Assembly (NCBI GenBank): GCA_964519985.1
Contig: CAZFMF010000006.1
Location: forward strand, 1-64,000
DNA length: 64,000 nucleotides
Direction: 5' to 3'
Origin: JAIEOG01 sp964519985
GTDB lineage: Bacteria > Bdellovibrionota > FAC87 > UBA2466
Shown: positions 49,206 to 57,033 of the stretch, piece by piece
How positions within the stretch are numbered: the first letter of the stretch is position 1
Layout of the letters: every line of letters begins with the position of its first letter
Program-made: the position numbers and the translations under genes
The notes under the pieces: generated by a model
What the model was told of the DNA's origin: nothing
Databases searched by the model: none
Seen by the model: only the letters and a program-made list of their open reading frames with translations

Positions 49206-49859
49206 TTAAGATCGAGACTTGAAAGCGTGAAGGTAGCTGCTCCACTGCCGTAGAGCGTGGTGGGGAACAAAGCCGCCATAATACTTCGAACACTGGAGAT
49301 ACTCTTCCAGCTGCCGTCGCAACGGGACGGGCACTCGGGGATTTTGCGCAAGTTTCATCAGGTCTTTTTCATCCTCCAGCGGGAGTAGGGCGAAGCCCTC
49401 GCGACGGTAGTTTTCCCTTTCTTTGGATTTCTCGCCTCGCGCAATGCGAACTTCGCTGCGATGCAGCTTTTCGAAGGAGACGGCGATTTCCCGCTGAAGG
49501 GTAAGAGCCTCCACTAGATCTCCTACTTCGTCCGCGCCCACGCTTTGGGCCCGCTCGGCCCCCAAATAGCGCTCGACCAGGGGCCGAAGGTTTTTCTCCG
49601 AAACCAGTTTTCGCGTTACTTCATCTACACGTGCTTTCACGGTTTTATCGTCGGGCGATTCCCGGTCCAGCGCCGCCTCCTGCATTCTTAGGCGACGAAA
49701 CAAGATTTTGCCTTCCGTGGCCACGGGCCGAAGGGCTTCGATGTCGGCTCTAATTTCCTTGGATCGATAGTCTCCGGTCCGGATGGGGGTCGGAGGGGGC
49801 GGCGAGTCCGGCCGCGCCTTCCTCAACACGAAATGCTGGACACTCGACCCTCTCGGCAC
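49206..49859 (-). CDS. Hypothetical helical protein, probably exported from an unusual start
   Basis: From the first standard start (GTG at 49859) this encodes 217 residues, charged and helical, with no recognised family. In frame upstream, however, codons 49952-49860 read like a lipoprotein or Sec signal (FFLQTLVLNLLSIWSGLAW followed by THGCGG). No ATG, GTG or TTG occurs before the stop at 49980-49982. An ATT at 49950-49952 could serve as a rare start, giving about 248 residues. A frameshift or sequence error is the alternative. Confidence 0.6.
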   Translation of the reverse strand: MPRGSSVQHFVLRKARPDSPPPPTPIRTGDYRSKEIRADIEALRPVATEGKILFRRLRMQEAALDRESPDDKTVKARVDEVTRKLVSEKNLRPLVERYLGAERAQSVGADEVGDLVEALTLQREIAVSFEKLHRSEVRIARGEKSKERENYRREGFALLPLEDEKDLMKLAQNPRVPVPLRRQLEEYLQCSKYYGGFVPHHALRQWSSYLHAFKSRS

Positions 49860-50014
49860 GAGGCCCGAATATCGGCCCCCGCAGCCATGCGTCCACGCAA
49901 GCCCGCTCCAAATCGAAAGAAGATTGAGAACAAGTGTCTGAAGAAAGAAAATGGGTGACTTCCGGTTATTCGGGAAATTTTATCTTAAACGAAAGACCGA
50001 ATCCGCGCACCTCA

Positions 50015-50030
50015 ACTCCGGCGCCGGAGT
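50015..50030. repeat. Palindrome ACTCCGGCGCCGGAGT, copy 2
   Basis: Identical to the copies at 49169 and 52158. It lies between the divergent genes at 49206-49859 and 50166-50765. Confidence 0.85.
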
Positions 50031-50165
50031 GAATAGAGACATTTTTTGTCACCGCTGTCGGCGTCGCACCTAAGATTTTCTCCCGTATTCTGTTTGTTTC
50101 GTGCGGTGCGCTCTTCTGGCATTCGCTTGCATTCTGCCGGTGTGGGGAAGGAGAAGGTTGGAGCG

Positions 50166-50765
50166 ATGTCCAAAGGTAGTTACATTTTATTGGCGCTTTT
50201 TGTGTTGGCTTTAGCCGCTTGCGGTAAGAACGAAGCGCTTTTTCCCATTGCGCAACAGCCCTACGGGCAATCTCCGTACGGACAGTCACCCTACGGCCAA
50301 TCTCCCTATGGGCAACCGTATGGGCAATCGCCGTATGGCCCGATGTACCAGGCGCCCGGTTATGGCGCGCCCGGATACCCTTCGAACTATACGCCGGGAT
50401 ACGGTTACCTTCCCGGTTACGGAAACAATGGGTACTACCCGGGTGGCTTCGCGCCCCAAATGCCGAGCGGTTACCCGTCGGCGTACACGCCGTTTTTGCC
50501 CGTCGATTACTACATGCGCAATAACCCTCAGCTCGCGCCGCAGTGGCCGCAGATTTGGAATCAGTGGCGCAATTACGCGAATAACTACGGTTACAACCCG
50601 TACGACTTCAATCGTTTCTGGTTCGATTACTGCCCGCGCAGCAATATGAGCCCGCAGATTTATATTTATCTCGATCAGACGTTCTACCCGTGGGTGAACA
50701 CCAACACGGTTTTCCCCGCGAATTTGAACCCTCAGTATTTCTGGATCCACTACCAGGGCTATTAA
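50166..50765 (+). CDS. Tyr/Pro/Gly-rich lipoprotein with SPYGQ repeats
   Basis: This 199-residue protein has a lipoprotein signal peptide with lipobox LAAC (Cys21) and then about six short QSPYG or QPYG repeats. A region rich in Tyr, Gly, Pro and Asn follows, including a run of NYGYNPYDFNRFWFDY type. The composition resembles adhesive or low-complexity surface proteins. The frame is open to 50046, but MSKGSY at 50166 begins the signal. The stop overlaps the convergent astB stop by three bases. Confidence 0.8.
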   Translation: MSKGSYILLALFVLALAACGKNEALFPIAQQPYGQSPYGQSPYGQSPYGQPYGQSPYGPMYQAPGYGAPGYPSNYTPGYGYLPGYGNNGYYPGGFAPQMPSGYPSAYTPFLPVDYYMRNNPQLAPQWPQIWNQWRNYANNYGYNPYDFNRFWFDYCPRSNMSPQIYIYLDQTFYPWVNTNTVFPANLNPQYFWIHYQGY

Positions 50766-52099
50766 GCCTGGAAGTCGTAGAGCGAGCCTAAACCCAAGAT
50801 CTGGGTGAGGGTGTCGAGCGCGGTGCGTGATTCTTGGAGTAGCTTCGGATCGGCCAGATCCGCCGGCGAGAGTTTGTCGCGGTAGTGCTTTTTCGCCCAG
50901 GTCTCCAGCGTTTCGATCTTAGCCAAGTCGAGTCGCACCCCCGGAGTCACCGCTTTCCACTCGGCTTCACTCAAGGGAACACGCAATCGCAAACAAGCCG
51001 GCCCCCCACCGTTTTGCATGCTCTGGCGCAGCTGCGGGTAGTGCACTTCGGCGATCGGTCCGCCGTTCCCGATCAGGGAATCTAAGTAGCGTTTTACCGT
51101 GGGAGTTTGTTCGCATTCTTGCGGGGCAATGAGCGCCATGCGTCCGTCCGGTAAGGTCACCAGTTGGGAATTAAAAAGGTACGATTTTACGGCGTCGACT
51201 AAAGGCACCTCCGCCTTGGGGACGGGGATCAAAACCAGCTGCGCATCGCCCAACGCATCCCACTTGCGGCGCAATTCTTCCAGTACCCGCGCTTCCTCGG
51301 CAAAGGTGTCCTCGTGAAAGAAAAAGACATTTTCGTTCCCGACCGAAATCACATCGTTGTGAAAAACCCCGGCATCAATCGCGGCCGGCAGCTGGCGGGC
51401 GAAAACGGTTTGCGCCGGCGCTAAGCCGTGCAGCCGCGCGATGCTTTCACTCGCCTCCCGGGTTTGGCGCGCGGGCAGCTGGGTGACTTCCTTCGCATCG
51501 GCACCGACGCGTCCGTACACAAAAAGGTGGATGCCCTTGGCGGAGTGAGTGGCGGCGAGCCGCGTGTGATTCGCCGAGCCTTCGTCACCGAGTGCGGCCG
51601 AGGCGGGCAGGGGATCGTGGTGCTGAAAGTAATTCGCGTCGGCAAAAATCCGTTTCAAAATCCGTGACGTCATCGCGGGTTCAATACTGCGGTGGAGCTT
51701 CGAAACTAGGTTTGCGGGAGTGAAATGGGTTTTGCCGTCGGAGGTATCTACGGCCGGCGCCACCGTCGCGGCATTGGCCGCCCACATCGACGACGCGGAG
51801 CTCGCGCAATTGAGTAAAAAAGGAGTCTTTGCCGCCTGCACTAAAACCTCGGCGTCATTGCCGCTAAAACCCATGCGTCTCAACGCCGCGATGTTCGGCC
51901 GCTCTTGTGGCGGCAAAACCCCTTGCGGCAGCCCGAGCGAGATCATCAGGCGCATCTTGCCCAATCCCTGCAAAACCGCTTCGCGCGGGTTACTGGTCTT
52001 TTGACCGTGGCTGACCGAAGCTAGATTTCCCGACGATAGACCCGAATAGTTGTGAGTCGGCCCGACCAGGCCATCGAAATTCACTTCGAAGACGGACAT
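50762..52099 (-). CDS. astB: N-succinylarginine dihydrolase
   Basis: This 445-residue enzyme of the arginine succinyltransferase pathway converts N-succinylarginine to N-succinylornithine, CO2 and ammonia. The N-terminus VNFDGLVGPTHNYSGLS is diagnostic. The catalytic cysteine region reads NGGGPACLRLRVPL near the C-terminus, and the guanidino-modifying fold contains FHEDTFAEE and HNDVISVGN. None of astA, astC, astD or astE is in the window, so the rest of the pathway must lie elsewhere or this copy works alone. Confidence 0.94.
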   Translation of the reverse strand: MSVFEVNFDGLVGPTHNYSGLSSGNLASVSHGQKTSNPREAVLQGLGKMRLMISLGLPQGVLPPQERPNIAALRRMGFSGNDAEVLVQAAKTPFLLNCASSASSMWAANAATVAPAVDTSDGKTHFTPANLVSKLHRSIEPAMTSRILKRIFADANYFQHHDPLPASAALGDEGSANHTRLAATHSAKGIHLFVYGRVGADAKEVTQLPARQTREASESIARLHGLAPAQTVFARQLPAAIDAGVFHNDVISVGNENVFFFHEDTFAEEARVLEELRRKWDALGDAQLVLIPVPKAEVPLVDAVKSYLFNSQLVTLPDGRMALIAPQECEQTPTVKRYLDSLIGNGGPIAEVHYPQLRQSMQNGGGPACLRLRVPLSEAEWKAVTPGVRLDLAKIETLETWAKKHYRDKLSPADLADPKLLQESRTALDTLTQILGLGSLYDFQA

Positions 52100-52157
52100 G
52101 GGCTAGTTATGCCACAGGCGACCCATCATGGCGAGGGCCGCCTTGGCTTGCCGTTCG

Positions 52158-52173
52158 ACTCCGGCGCCGGAGT
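52158..52173. repeat. Palindrome ACTCCGGCGCCGGAGT, copy 3
   Basis: Third exact copy, in the gap between astB and fliL and just before a GTCATTGCGAG-type repeat. Confidence 0.85.
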
Positions 52174-52198
52174 TGGGCGATCTCTCCCGGGAGGGACG

Positions 52199-52248
52199 CA
52201 TTGCTGCGCAATGCGAGATTGCTTCGGCCCTTCGGGCCTCGCAATGAC
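52199..52248. repeat. GTCATTGCGAG-type repeat (minus orientation)
   Basis: Reads GCATTGCTGCGCAATGCGAG, then GATTGCTTCGG and CCTCGCAATGAC. It lies about 75 bases upstream of the sigma-54-type promoter of fliL. Confidence 0.8.
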
Positions 52249-52320
52249 TTGTTTGCGCCAAATTCTTGACGGCGTTTGAGTCGTTCTGACGCTGACGCGG
52301 TGTGCGTGCGCACGGCTCGC

Positions 52321-52336
52321 TGGCACCCTCATTGCA
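52321..52336 (+). promoter_or_regulatory. Sigma-54-type promoter of the flagellar operon
   Basis: TGGCAC, five bases, TTGCA matches the -24/-12 consensus with the exact spacing between GG and GC. It lies 58 bases before the fliL ATG, which leaves room for a leader of about 45 bases and the GGGGGA ribosome site. Sigma-54 control of early or middle flagellar genes is known in several polar flagellates. Confidence 0.7.
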
Positions 52337-52393
52337 CAGTCCGCAGGTAAGCACTTCTCTATCTAAAGCTTTCCTTATCTTCGGGGGACGGAA

Positions 52394-52960
52394 ATGGCGA
52401 CTGAAGCAGCAGAGAAAATACCGCCCGCGGCCGCCGCGGGTGCCGCAGCGCCCAAGGGCGGCGACAAGCTGGGTATCTTGGTCCTGGGCGTCGTGGTCTT
52501 GAATACGATCGCGGCCGCCGGCATGGGCTTCCTCGTCATGCAAATGTGGAGTCGGGTGGGCACATTCGAAAGCCGCGCCAAAGAACTCGAACAGAAAATG
52601 ACCGAGGAAAAGAAGCCAGTCGCTTCGCCGACGGGCAAGGAATTTATTCCCGCCGAACTTGGCGTCCTCTATCCCCTCGACGGTTTCCTCGTGAATATCT
52701 CGAGCGATCGCGGTCCCCGCTTCTTGCAGATGAAGCTGGAGTTGGAACTCGACACTCCCGCCCTGGAAGATGAAATCGCGCTCAAGCGCCCGGCGTTGCG
52801 CGATGCCATTATCGTTTTGCTCACCAGTCGCAATTACGCCGAGCTGCGTGATCCGCAGGGGATGCGCAAGCTACGCACCGACCTGACCCGCGCGGTGAAC
52901 AATCTGCTCAAGTCCGGTAAGGTCAAAGAAATCTACTTCACGCAATTCCACTTCAACTAA
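52394..52960 (+). CDS. fliL: Flagellar basal-body protein FliL
   Basis: This 188-residue inner-membrane protein supports stator function at the motor. A cytoplasmic Ala/Pro-rich N-terminus, one membrane span (about 27-50) and a coiled linker precede the periplasmic FliL domain, with YPLDGFLVNIS and LKRPALRDAIIVLLTSR. The protein ends KEIYFTQFHFN, the usual FliL end. It is the first gene of the operon, following a sigma-54-type promoter, and lies 19 bases before fliM. Confidence 0.93.
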   Translation: MATEAAEKIPPAAAAGAAAPKGGDKLGILVLGVVVLNTIAAAGMGFLVMQMWSRVGTFESRAKELEQKMTEEKKPVASPTGKEFIPAELGVLYPLDGFLVNISSDRGPRFLQMKLELELDTPALEDEIALKRPALRDAIIVLLTSRNYAELRDPQGMRKLRTDLTRAVNNLLKSGKVKEIYFTQFHFN

Positions 52961-52979
52961 AAGCCAGGAGCTATTGCCC

Positions 52980-53975
52980 ATGTCGGAGGTTCTCTCCCAG
53001 TCCGAGATCGATGCTCTGCTTTTTGCGGTTTCGTCGGGGTCCGTGGAAACGGCACCCGCGGAAGCGACGAGCGAAGAAAAAAAGAACGATTGGATCGCCT
53101 ACGATCTGACGTCGCAGGAAAAGATCTATCACGGCAAGCTCGTCGGATTAAACGGCATCCACGATCGTTTTGCCCGTTTGCTGCGCGTGACGTTGTCCAA
53201 CTACTTCAAGAAGAACGTTACGATCTCGGTGACGAATACGGACTATCTGAAGTTTGGCGACTATCTGGCCAATATTGTCTTGCCCTCATCGCTCAACCTT
53301 TTGGTGATGCCGAAGCTGCAGGGGCATATGCTGATGATGGTGACCTCCAAGCTGCTCTACGCGTTGGTGGATGCTTACTACGGGGGCATTGAGCGCCCGT
53401 TCGCCAAACTGGGCACCCGCGAGGAATTTACGTCGATTGAAAATAACATGATCCGCAAGATCTGCGCCATGGCGGTTTCGGATCTCAAGGAAGCCTGGCG
53501 GCTGAATTACTCGCTGGATATCGAATACAGTCGCATGGAGTCCAACCCGGCCTTTATTGGTTCGATCCACGCGTCTGATTTGGTGGCGGTGGTGAACTTC
53601 GACGTGGAATTCGAAAACCTTTCCGGTCCCTTTATTTTGGCGATTCAGCTACGGGCCTTGGATCCGATCCAGCACCATCTAAGCGTCAATGTGACGACGG
53701 AGTTCGATCGGGAGGTTGGGCAATGGCGTCAACATTGGCTAAAAGAGATCGCCCAAACCGAGCTCGATGTGCGCGTGGAGCTGGGGCGATCGTCCAAGTC
53801 GCTGAAGGACGTGCAGGTGTGGAAGTCCGGGGATGTCTTGGCTTTGAATCAGGACAGCTCCTCACCGGTGCAGATCATGATTGAAGGGATTCCGAAGCTC
53901 CAGGGGATGATGGGAGTTTACCGAGGCAATGTCGCCGTTCGAATCGTCGACGGCGATGGAACTGCGGAAAAATAG
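52980..53975 (+). CDS. fliM: Flagellar motor switch protein FliM
   Basis: This 331-residue C-ring protein has the N-terminal CheY-binding motif LSQSEIDALL, a CheC-like middle domain (about 50-225), and a C-terminal SpoA domain (about 250-325). Phospho-CheY binding here would switch rotation. The open frame starts with a TTG at 52974, but AGGAG lies nine bases before the ATG at 52980, which is used. It is followed by fliN after nine bases. Confidence 0.97.
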   Translation: MSEVLSQSEIDALLFAVSSGSVETAPAEATSEEKKNDWIAYDLTSQEKIYHGKLVGLNGIHDRFARLLRVTLSNYFKKNVTISVTNTDYLKFGDYLANIVLPSSLNLLVMPKLQGHMLMMVTSKLLYALVDAYYGGIERPFAKLGTREEFTSIENNMIRKICAMAVSDLKEAWRLNYSLDIEYSRMESNPAFIGSIHASDLVAVVNFDVEFENLSGPFILAIQLRALDPIQHHLSVNVTTEFDREVGQWRQHWLKEIAQTELDVRVELGRSSKSLKDVQVWKSGDVLALNQDSSSPVQIMIEGIPKLQGMMGVYRGNVAVRIVDGDGTAEK

Positions 53976-53984
53976 GGGGAAGAA

Positions 53985-54356
53985 ATGGAAGACGCTAAAC
54001 CGCAAACGGATACCGTGCCGGAGCCGACCGCCGAGCAGAAGCTCGCCGACGACACCTCGAATTTGAAACTGAATGTGACCCCACCCGCCGATCCCGGTAG
54101 CGTGGATTTCATTCTCGACATCCCGTTGCGGGTGAGTGTGGAGCTGGGCCGCACTAAGATTCTCGTGCAGGACTTATTGAAGTTGCACAAAGGATCGGTG
54201 ATGGAACTCAATAAACTCGCCGGCGAACCCCTCGAGATTTTAGTGAACGATCGCGTGGTCGCGAAAGGCGAGGTGATCGTCATCAACGAAAAATTTGGCA
54301 TCCGCTTGATTGATATCGTCAGTCACGCGCAACGCATTCGGGAGCTGGGAGAATGA
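53985..54356 (+). CDS. fliN: Flagellar motor switch protein FliN
   Basis: This 123-residue protein has an acidic, flexible N-terminus of about 45 residues and a SpoA domain (ILDIPLRVSVELGRTKI, LNKLAGEPLEILVN, VINEKFGIRL). It forms the lower C-ring with FliM and FliH. GGGGGAAG precedes the ATG. Its stop overlaps the annotated fliO start (ATGA). Confidence 0.97.
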   Translation: MEDAKPQTDTVPEPTAEQKLADDTSNLKLNVTPPADPGSVDFILDIPLRVSVELGRTKILVQDLLKLHKGSVMELNKLAGEPLEILVNDRVVAKGEVIVINEKFGIRLIDIVSHAQRIRELGE

Positions 54357-55210
54357 ACCGTCATTGCGAACGAAGTGAAGCAATCATGGGACAGCTTCGG
54401 GCCTTCGCTCTCGCGGTGACACTCTGTGGAAGTGCCTCCGCCGTTCAGATCCAAGCGATCAAAGTCAGTGGCGAAACCACGGCGGAAGTGAGTTTTCTTT
54501 CCGACGGTGCGCTGCCCGCCACTCCGGGCTTGCGAGTGGAAGACAATCGGGTGGAGCTCTCCTTTCCCGGGATAGCGCTTTCCACCGCTTTGATCAATGC
54601 GCCGGACATCACTTCGCCCCACGCTTTATTGCAAAAAATCAGCTCCAGCGCGGAAAATGGAACGAGTCGCGTGAGGCTGGTGGTGAATGGCAGTTCGGAG
54701 AAATTGCGCGATCGCGTGAAGCTGCAAAAGACGGATACCGGCGTGAAGATGGTTTTGACCTATCCGTTGGGGGGCGAAGCCACGATGAAGCTACTCCAAG
54801 AGGAGCAGGTGGTGCTCGAAACACCCAAGCCGAAAGTCGCCGAGTCGAAGGGGGGCTTTGGTTGGGTGCGATTGATCCTAGTCTTGTTTGTTTTTGCGGG
54901 GGCCGCGCTGACCACCTGGTACTTTATGAAGTTTGCCCGGACGAAGAGCGGTTGGCGGGGCACGCGCCGACATTTGATCGAAACCATCGCCAATGCACCG
55001 GTGGGCGCGGGTGGTAAGGCTTCGGTTGCGATCTTGCGCGTCGGTTCGGAATTCGTGATGGTTGGCGTCACTCCGGGCCAAGTCACCTTCCTATCGAATC
55101 TGCCCCGGCTTCAAGCGCAGTATGAAGAGGAAAATAGTTTAGAACGCGACAGCTTCAAAGAAGCCATCGCCGAACAATCCCGCCGTGGCGGCGTGGGGCT
55201 TTCGGCATGA
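54353..55210 (+). CDS. fliO: Flagellar export protein FliO with extended N-terminal domain
   Basis: The 285-residue frame begins by overlapping fliN. Residues 2-11 (NRHCERSEAI) are encoded by a GTCATTGCGAG-type repeat, and the signal peptide starts at Met12 (MGQLRAFALAVTLCGSASA, ATG at 54386), so the functional start may be 54386. A periplasmic AMIN-like beta domain (about 32-150) precedes a membrane span (about 170-190). The FliO cytoplasmic domain follows, with VAILRVGSEFVMVGVTPGQV. FliO helps assemble the FliPQR export gate. It overlaps fliP by four bases. Confidence 0.85.
   Translation: MNRHCERSEAIMGQLRAFALAVTLCGSASAVQIQAIKVSGETTAEVSFLSDGALPATPGLRVEDNRVELSFPGIALSTALINAPDITSPHALLQKISSSAENGTSRVRLVVNGSSEKLRDRVKLQKTDTGVKMVLTYPLGGEATMKLLQEEQVVLETPKPKVAESKGGFGWVRLILVLFVFAGAALTTWYFMKFARTKSGWRGTRRHLIETIANAPVGAGGKASVAILRVGSEFVMVGVTPGQVTFLSNLPRLQAQYEEENSLERDSFKEAIAEQSRRGGVGLSA
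54360..54385. repeat. Short GTCATTGCGAG-type repeat inside the fliO start
   Basis: GTCATTGCGAACGAAGTGAAGC and the following ATC match the repeat family. The repeat is in frame and adds ten codons between the fliN stop and the signal peptide of FliO. Confidence 0.75.
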
Positions 55211-55947
55211 TGGTTTTGGGAAAAGTCTTTTCTATGGGGTTAGCGGGGGCGTGGGCCGCTTCCACCAGTGCTTTGCCCGGCCTGAACATCTCGTTGGGCG
55301 GAGCGGCCAATAGTCCGGAACAGACGGCGGTGGTGCTTAAGATCATCGCCCTGATGACCGTATTGGCGCTGGCCCCGAGCCTGCTCATCATGATGACCTC
55401 GTTCGTGCGCATCGTGATTGTCTTGTCCTTCTTGCGCCAAGCCATCGGAACCCAGGTCTTACCGCCTAACCAGCTCATTGTGGGTCTCTCGCTTTTTTTG
55501 ACCGCGTTCATTATGGCGCCGGTCTGGACCGGCATTCACAAGGAAGCGCTGAGTCCGTACTTAGAAAACAAGATGAGCCAACGCGACGCACTGACTTACG
55601 TCGAAGCCAAGGCCCGCAGCTTCATGTTCAAGCAAACGCGTGACAAGGACCTGGGGCTTTTTGTGAAGCTCGCCAAGATGGACAACCCCAACAAGCGGGC
55701 GGATGTTCCGACCTATCTCTTGGTTCCGGCCTTCATGATCTCCGAGCTCAAGACGGCTTTTCAGATCGGTTTCATGATCTACCTGCCGTTTCTCATCATC
55801 GATATGGTGGTCGCTTCGGTGTTAATGGCGATGGGGATGATGATGCTTCCGCCGGTGGTCATTTCCCTTCCGTTCAAACTCATTCTGTTTGTCTTGGTCG
55901 ACGGGTGGCAGCTCATCGTCGGCTCCTTGGTTAAAAGCTTCGGTTGA
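55207..55947 (+). CDS. fliP: Flagellar export gate protein FliP
   Basis: This 246-residue protein is part of the FliPQR export channel. A signal-like N-terminus leads to the FliP signature helices LALAPSLLIMMTSFVRIVIV and LRQAIGTQVLPPNQ, and the C-terminal LVPAFMISELKTAFQIGF and DGWQLIVGSLV. It overlaps fliO by four bases, and fliQ follows after 27. Confidence 0.97.
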   Translation: MMVLGKVFSMGLAGAWAASTSALPGLNISLGGAANSPEQTAVVLKIIALMTVLALAPSLLIMMTSFVRIVIVLSFLRQAIGTQVLPPNQLIVGLSLFLTAFIMAPVWTGIHKEALSPYLENKMSQRDALTYVEAKARSFMFKQTRDKDLGLFVKLAKMDNPNKRADVPTYLLVPAFMISELKTAFQIGFMIYLPFLIIDMVVASVLMAMGMMMLPPVVISLPFKLILFVLVDGWQLIVGSLVKSFG

Positions 55948-55974
55948 TTGAAGAGATTTCCCCGGAGACCCCCT

Positions 55975-56244
55975 ATGAATAGCGAACACGTTCTCGATCT
56001 CATGCGGCACTCCATCAAGACCTTGGTGATGCTTTCGGCGCCCATGCTCGGATTCGGGTTGGTGGTCGGGGTGCTCACCAACGTTTTTCAGGCCGTCACC
56101 CAAATCACGGAAACGACTTTGGCGGTCGTGCCCAAGATCCTCGCCATGCTCGTGGCGTTCATCATTTTTGCGCCCTGGATGTTGGATCTTATTTTGGATT
56201 TCACGACCACGCTTTACGACAGTATTCCCGGCATCATTCGATGA
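55975..56244 (+). CDS. fliQ: Flagellar export gate protein FliQ
   Basis: This 89-residue protein has two membrane helices and is typical in length. The segments APMLGFGLVVGVLTNVFQAV and QITETTLAVVPKI are family hallmarks. The frame is open to a TTG at 55948; the ATG at 55975 with CGGAG upstream gives the normal MNSEHVLDLMR start. It overlaps fliR (ATGA). Confidence 0.96.
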   Translation: MNSEHVLDLMRHSIKTLVMLSAPMLGFGLVVGVLTNVFQAVTQITETTLAVVPKILAMLVAFIIFAPWMLDLILDFTTTLYDSIPGIIR

Positions 56245-57026
56245 ATGCACTCTATCCGACAAACGAAGCCGCCTATCTGACGGTCCTTTTGATCTTCTTC
56301 CGATTGCTCGGGCTGTTCCTGCTCGCCCCCGGCTTCTCACACAGCGCAATCTCGATGCCGGTGAAACTGCTCCTGGCGTTGACCGTTTCGCTCGTGCTTT
56401 TTCCGGTGGTGGGGCAGCACCTCACGCTGGCGAATGGATCCTTGGCCGGGTACTTCGCGTCGGTCGTACGCGAAACCGCGATTGGCCTATTGATGGGGTT
56501 TGCAGCGCACGTCACGTTTGAGGCGATCAATCTCGGGGCGCAGTTCGTGGGTTACCAGATGGGGCTGGGGACGGCGGGGATGATGGATCCCGATAACCAC
56601 GCCCAAGTGTCCGTTTTGGTGCCGTTGCATGGTTGGGTCGCGCTGATGGTGTTTTTCGCCTCCGATTTGCACCACCACGTGCTGATGATCTTTACCGAGA
56701 GTTTCCGCGTCACCCAGGGCTTTGATACCGGCGCCTTTTCACATCCCGCGCTCTTGAAATTCATGATTGGCCTCACCGCTAAAATCTTTTCATTGGCGAT
56801 TCAGCTCGCAGCCCCGATCACCTTGATGGTGCTCAGCTGCAACGTCGTCATCGGCATGTTGTCGCGCATGATGCCGCAGATGAACATCATGCTTTTTAGC
56901 TTCCCGATCACGATCACGCTGGGTTTTGTCGCGCTGTACGTGGTCGCTCCCGAATTGATGGATTCCTTTGAAGCATTGCTGGGCGAGGTGTCCGGCGAGC
57001 TAATGCAATTGATTCGCATCGTCTAG
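56241..57026 (+). CDS. fliR: Flagellar export gate protein FliR
   Basis: This 261-residue membrane protein has about six helices, with FFRLLGLFLLAPGFS at the N-terminus and GVQMGLGTAG-like GYQMGLGTAGMMDPD in the middle. It forms the single FliR subunit of the export channel and precedes flhB by seven bases. Confidence 0.96.
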   Translation: MNALYPTNEAAYLTVLLIFFRLLGLFLLAPGFSHSAISMPVKLLLALTVSLVLFPVVGQHLTLANGSLAGYFASVVRETAIGLLMGFAAHVTFEAINLGAQFVGYQMGLGTAGMMDPDNHAQVSVLVPLHGWVALMVFFASDLHHHVLMIFTESFRVTQGFDTGAFSHPALLKFMIGLTAKIFSLAIQLAAPITLMVLSCNVVIGMLSRMMPQMNIMLFSFPITITLGFVALYVVAPELMDSFEALLGEVSGELMQLIRIV

Positions 57027-57033
57027 GTAAGCA

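Noticed and set aside
50117..50131. Second sigma-54-like site (TGGCAT, TTGCA) before the Tyr-rich lipoprotein
   Set aside because: The spacer is one base short, which usually abolishes sigma-54 recognition.
49966..50289. Minus-strand ORF (107 codons) near the Tyr-rich lipoprotein gene
   Set aside because: No coding character and overlaps the signal peptide region of the opposite gene.
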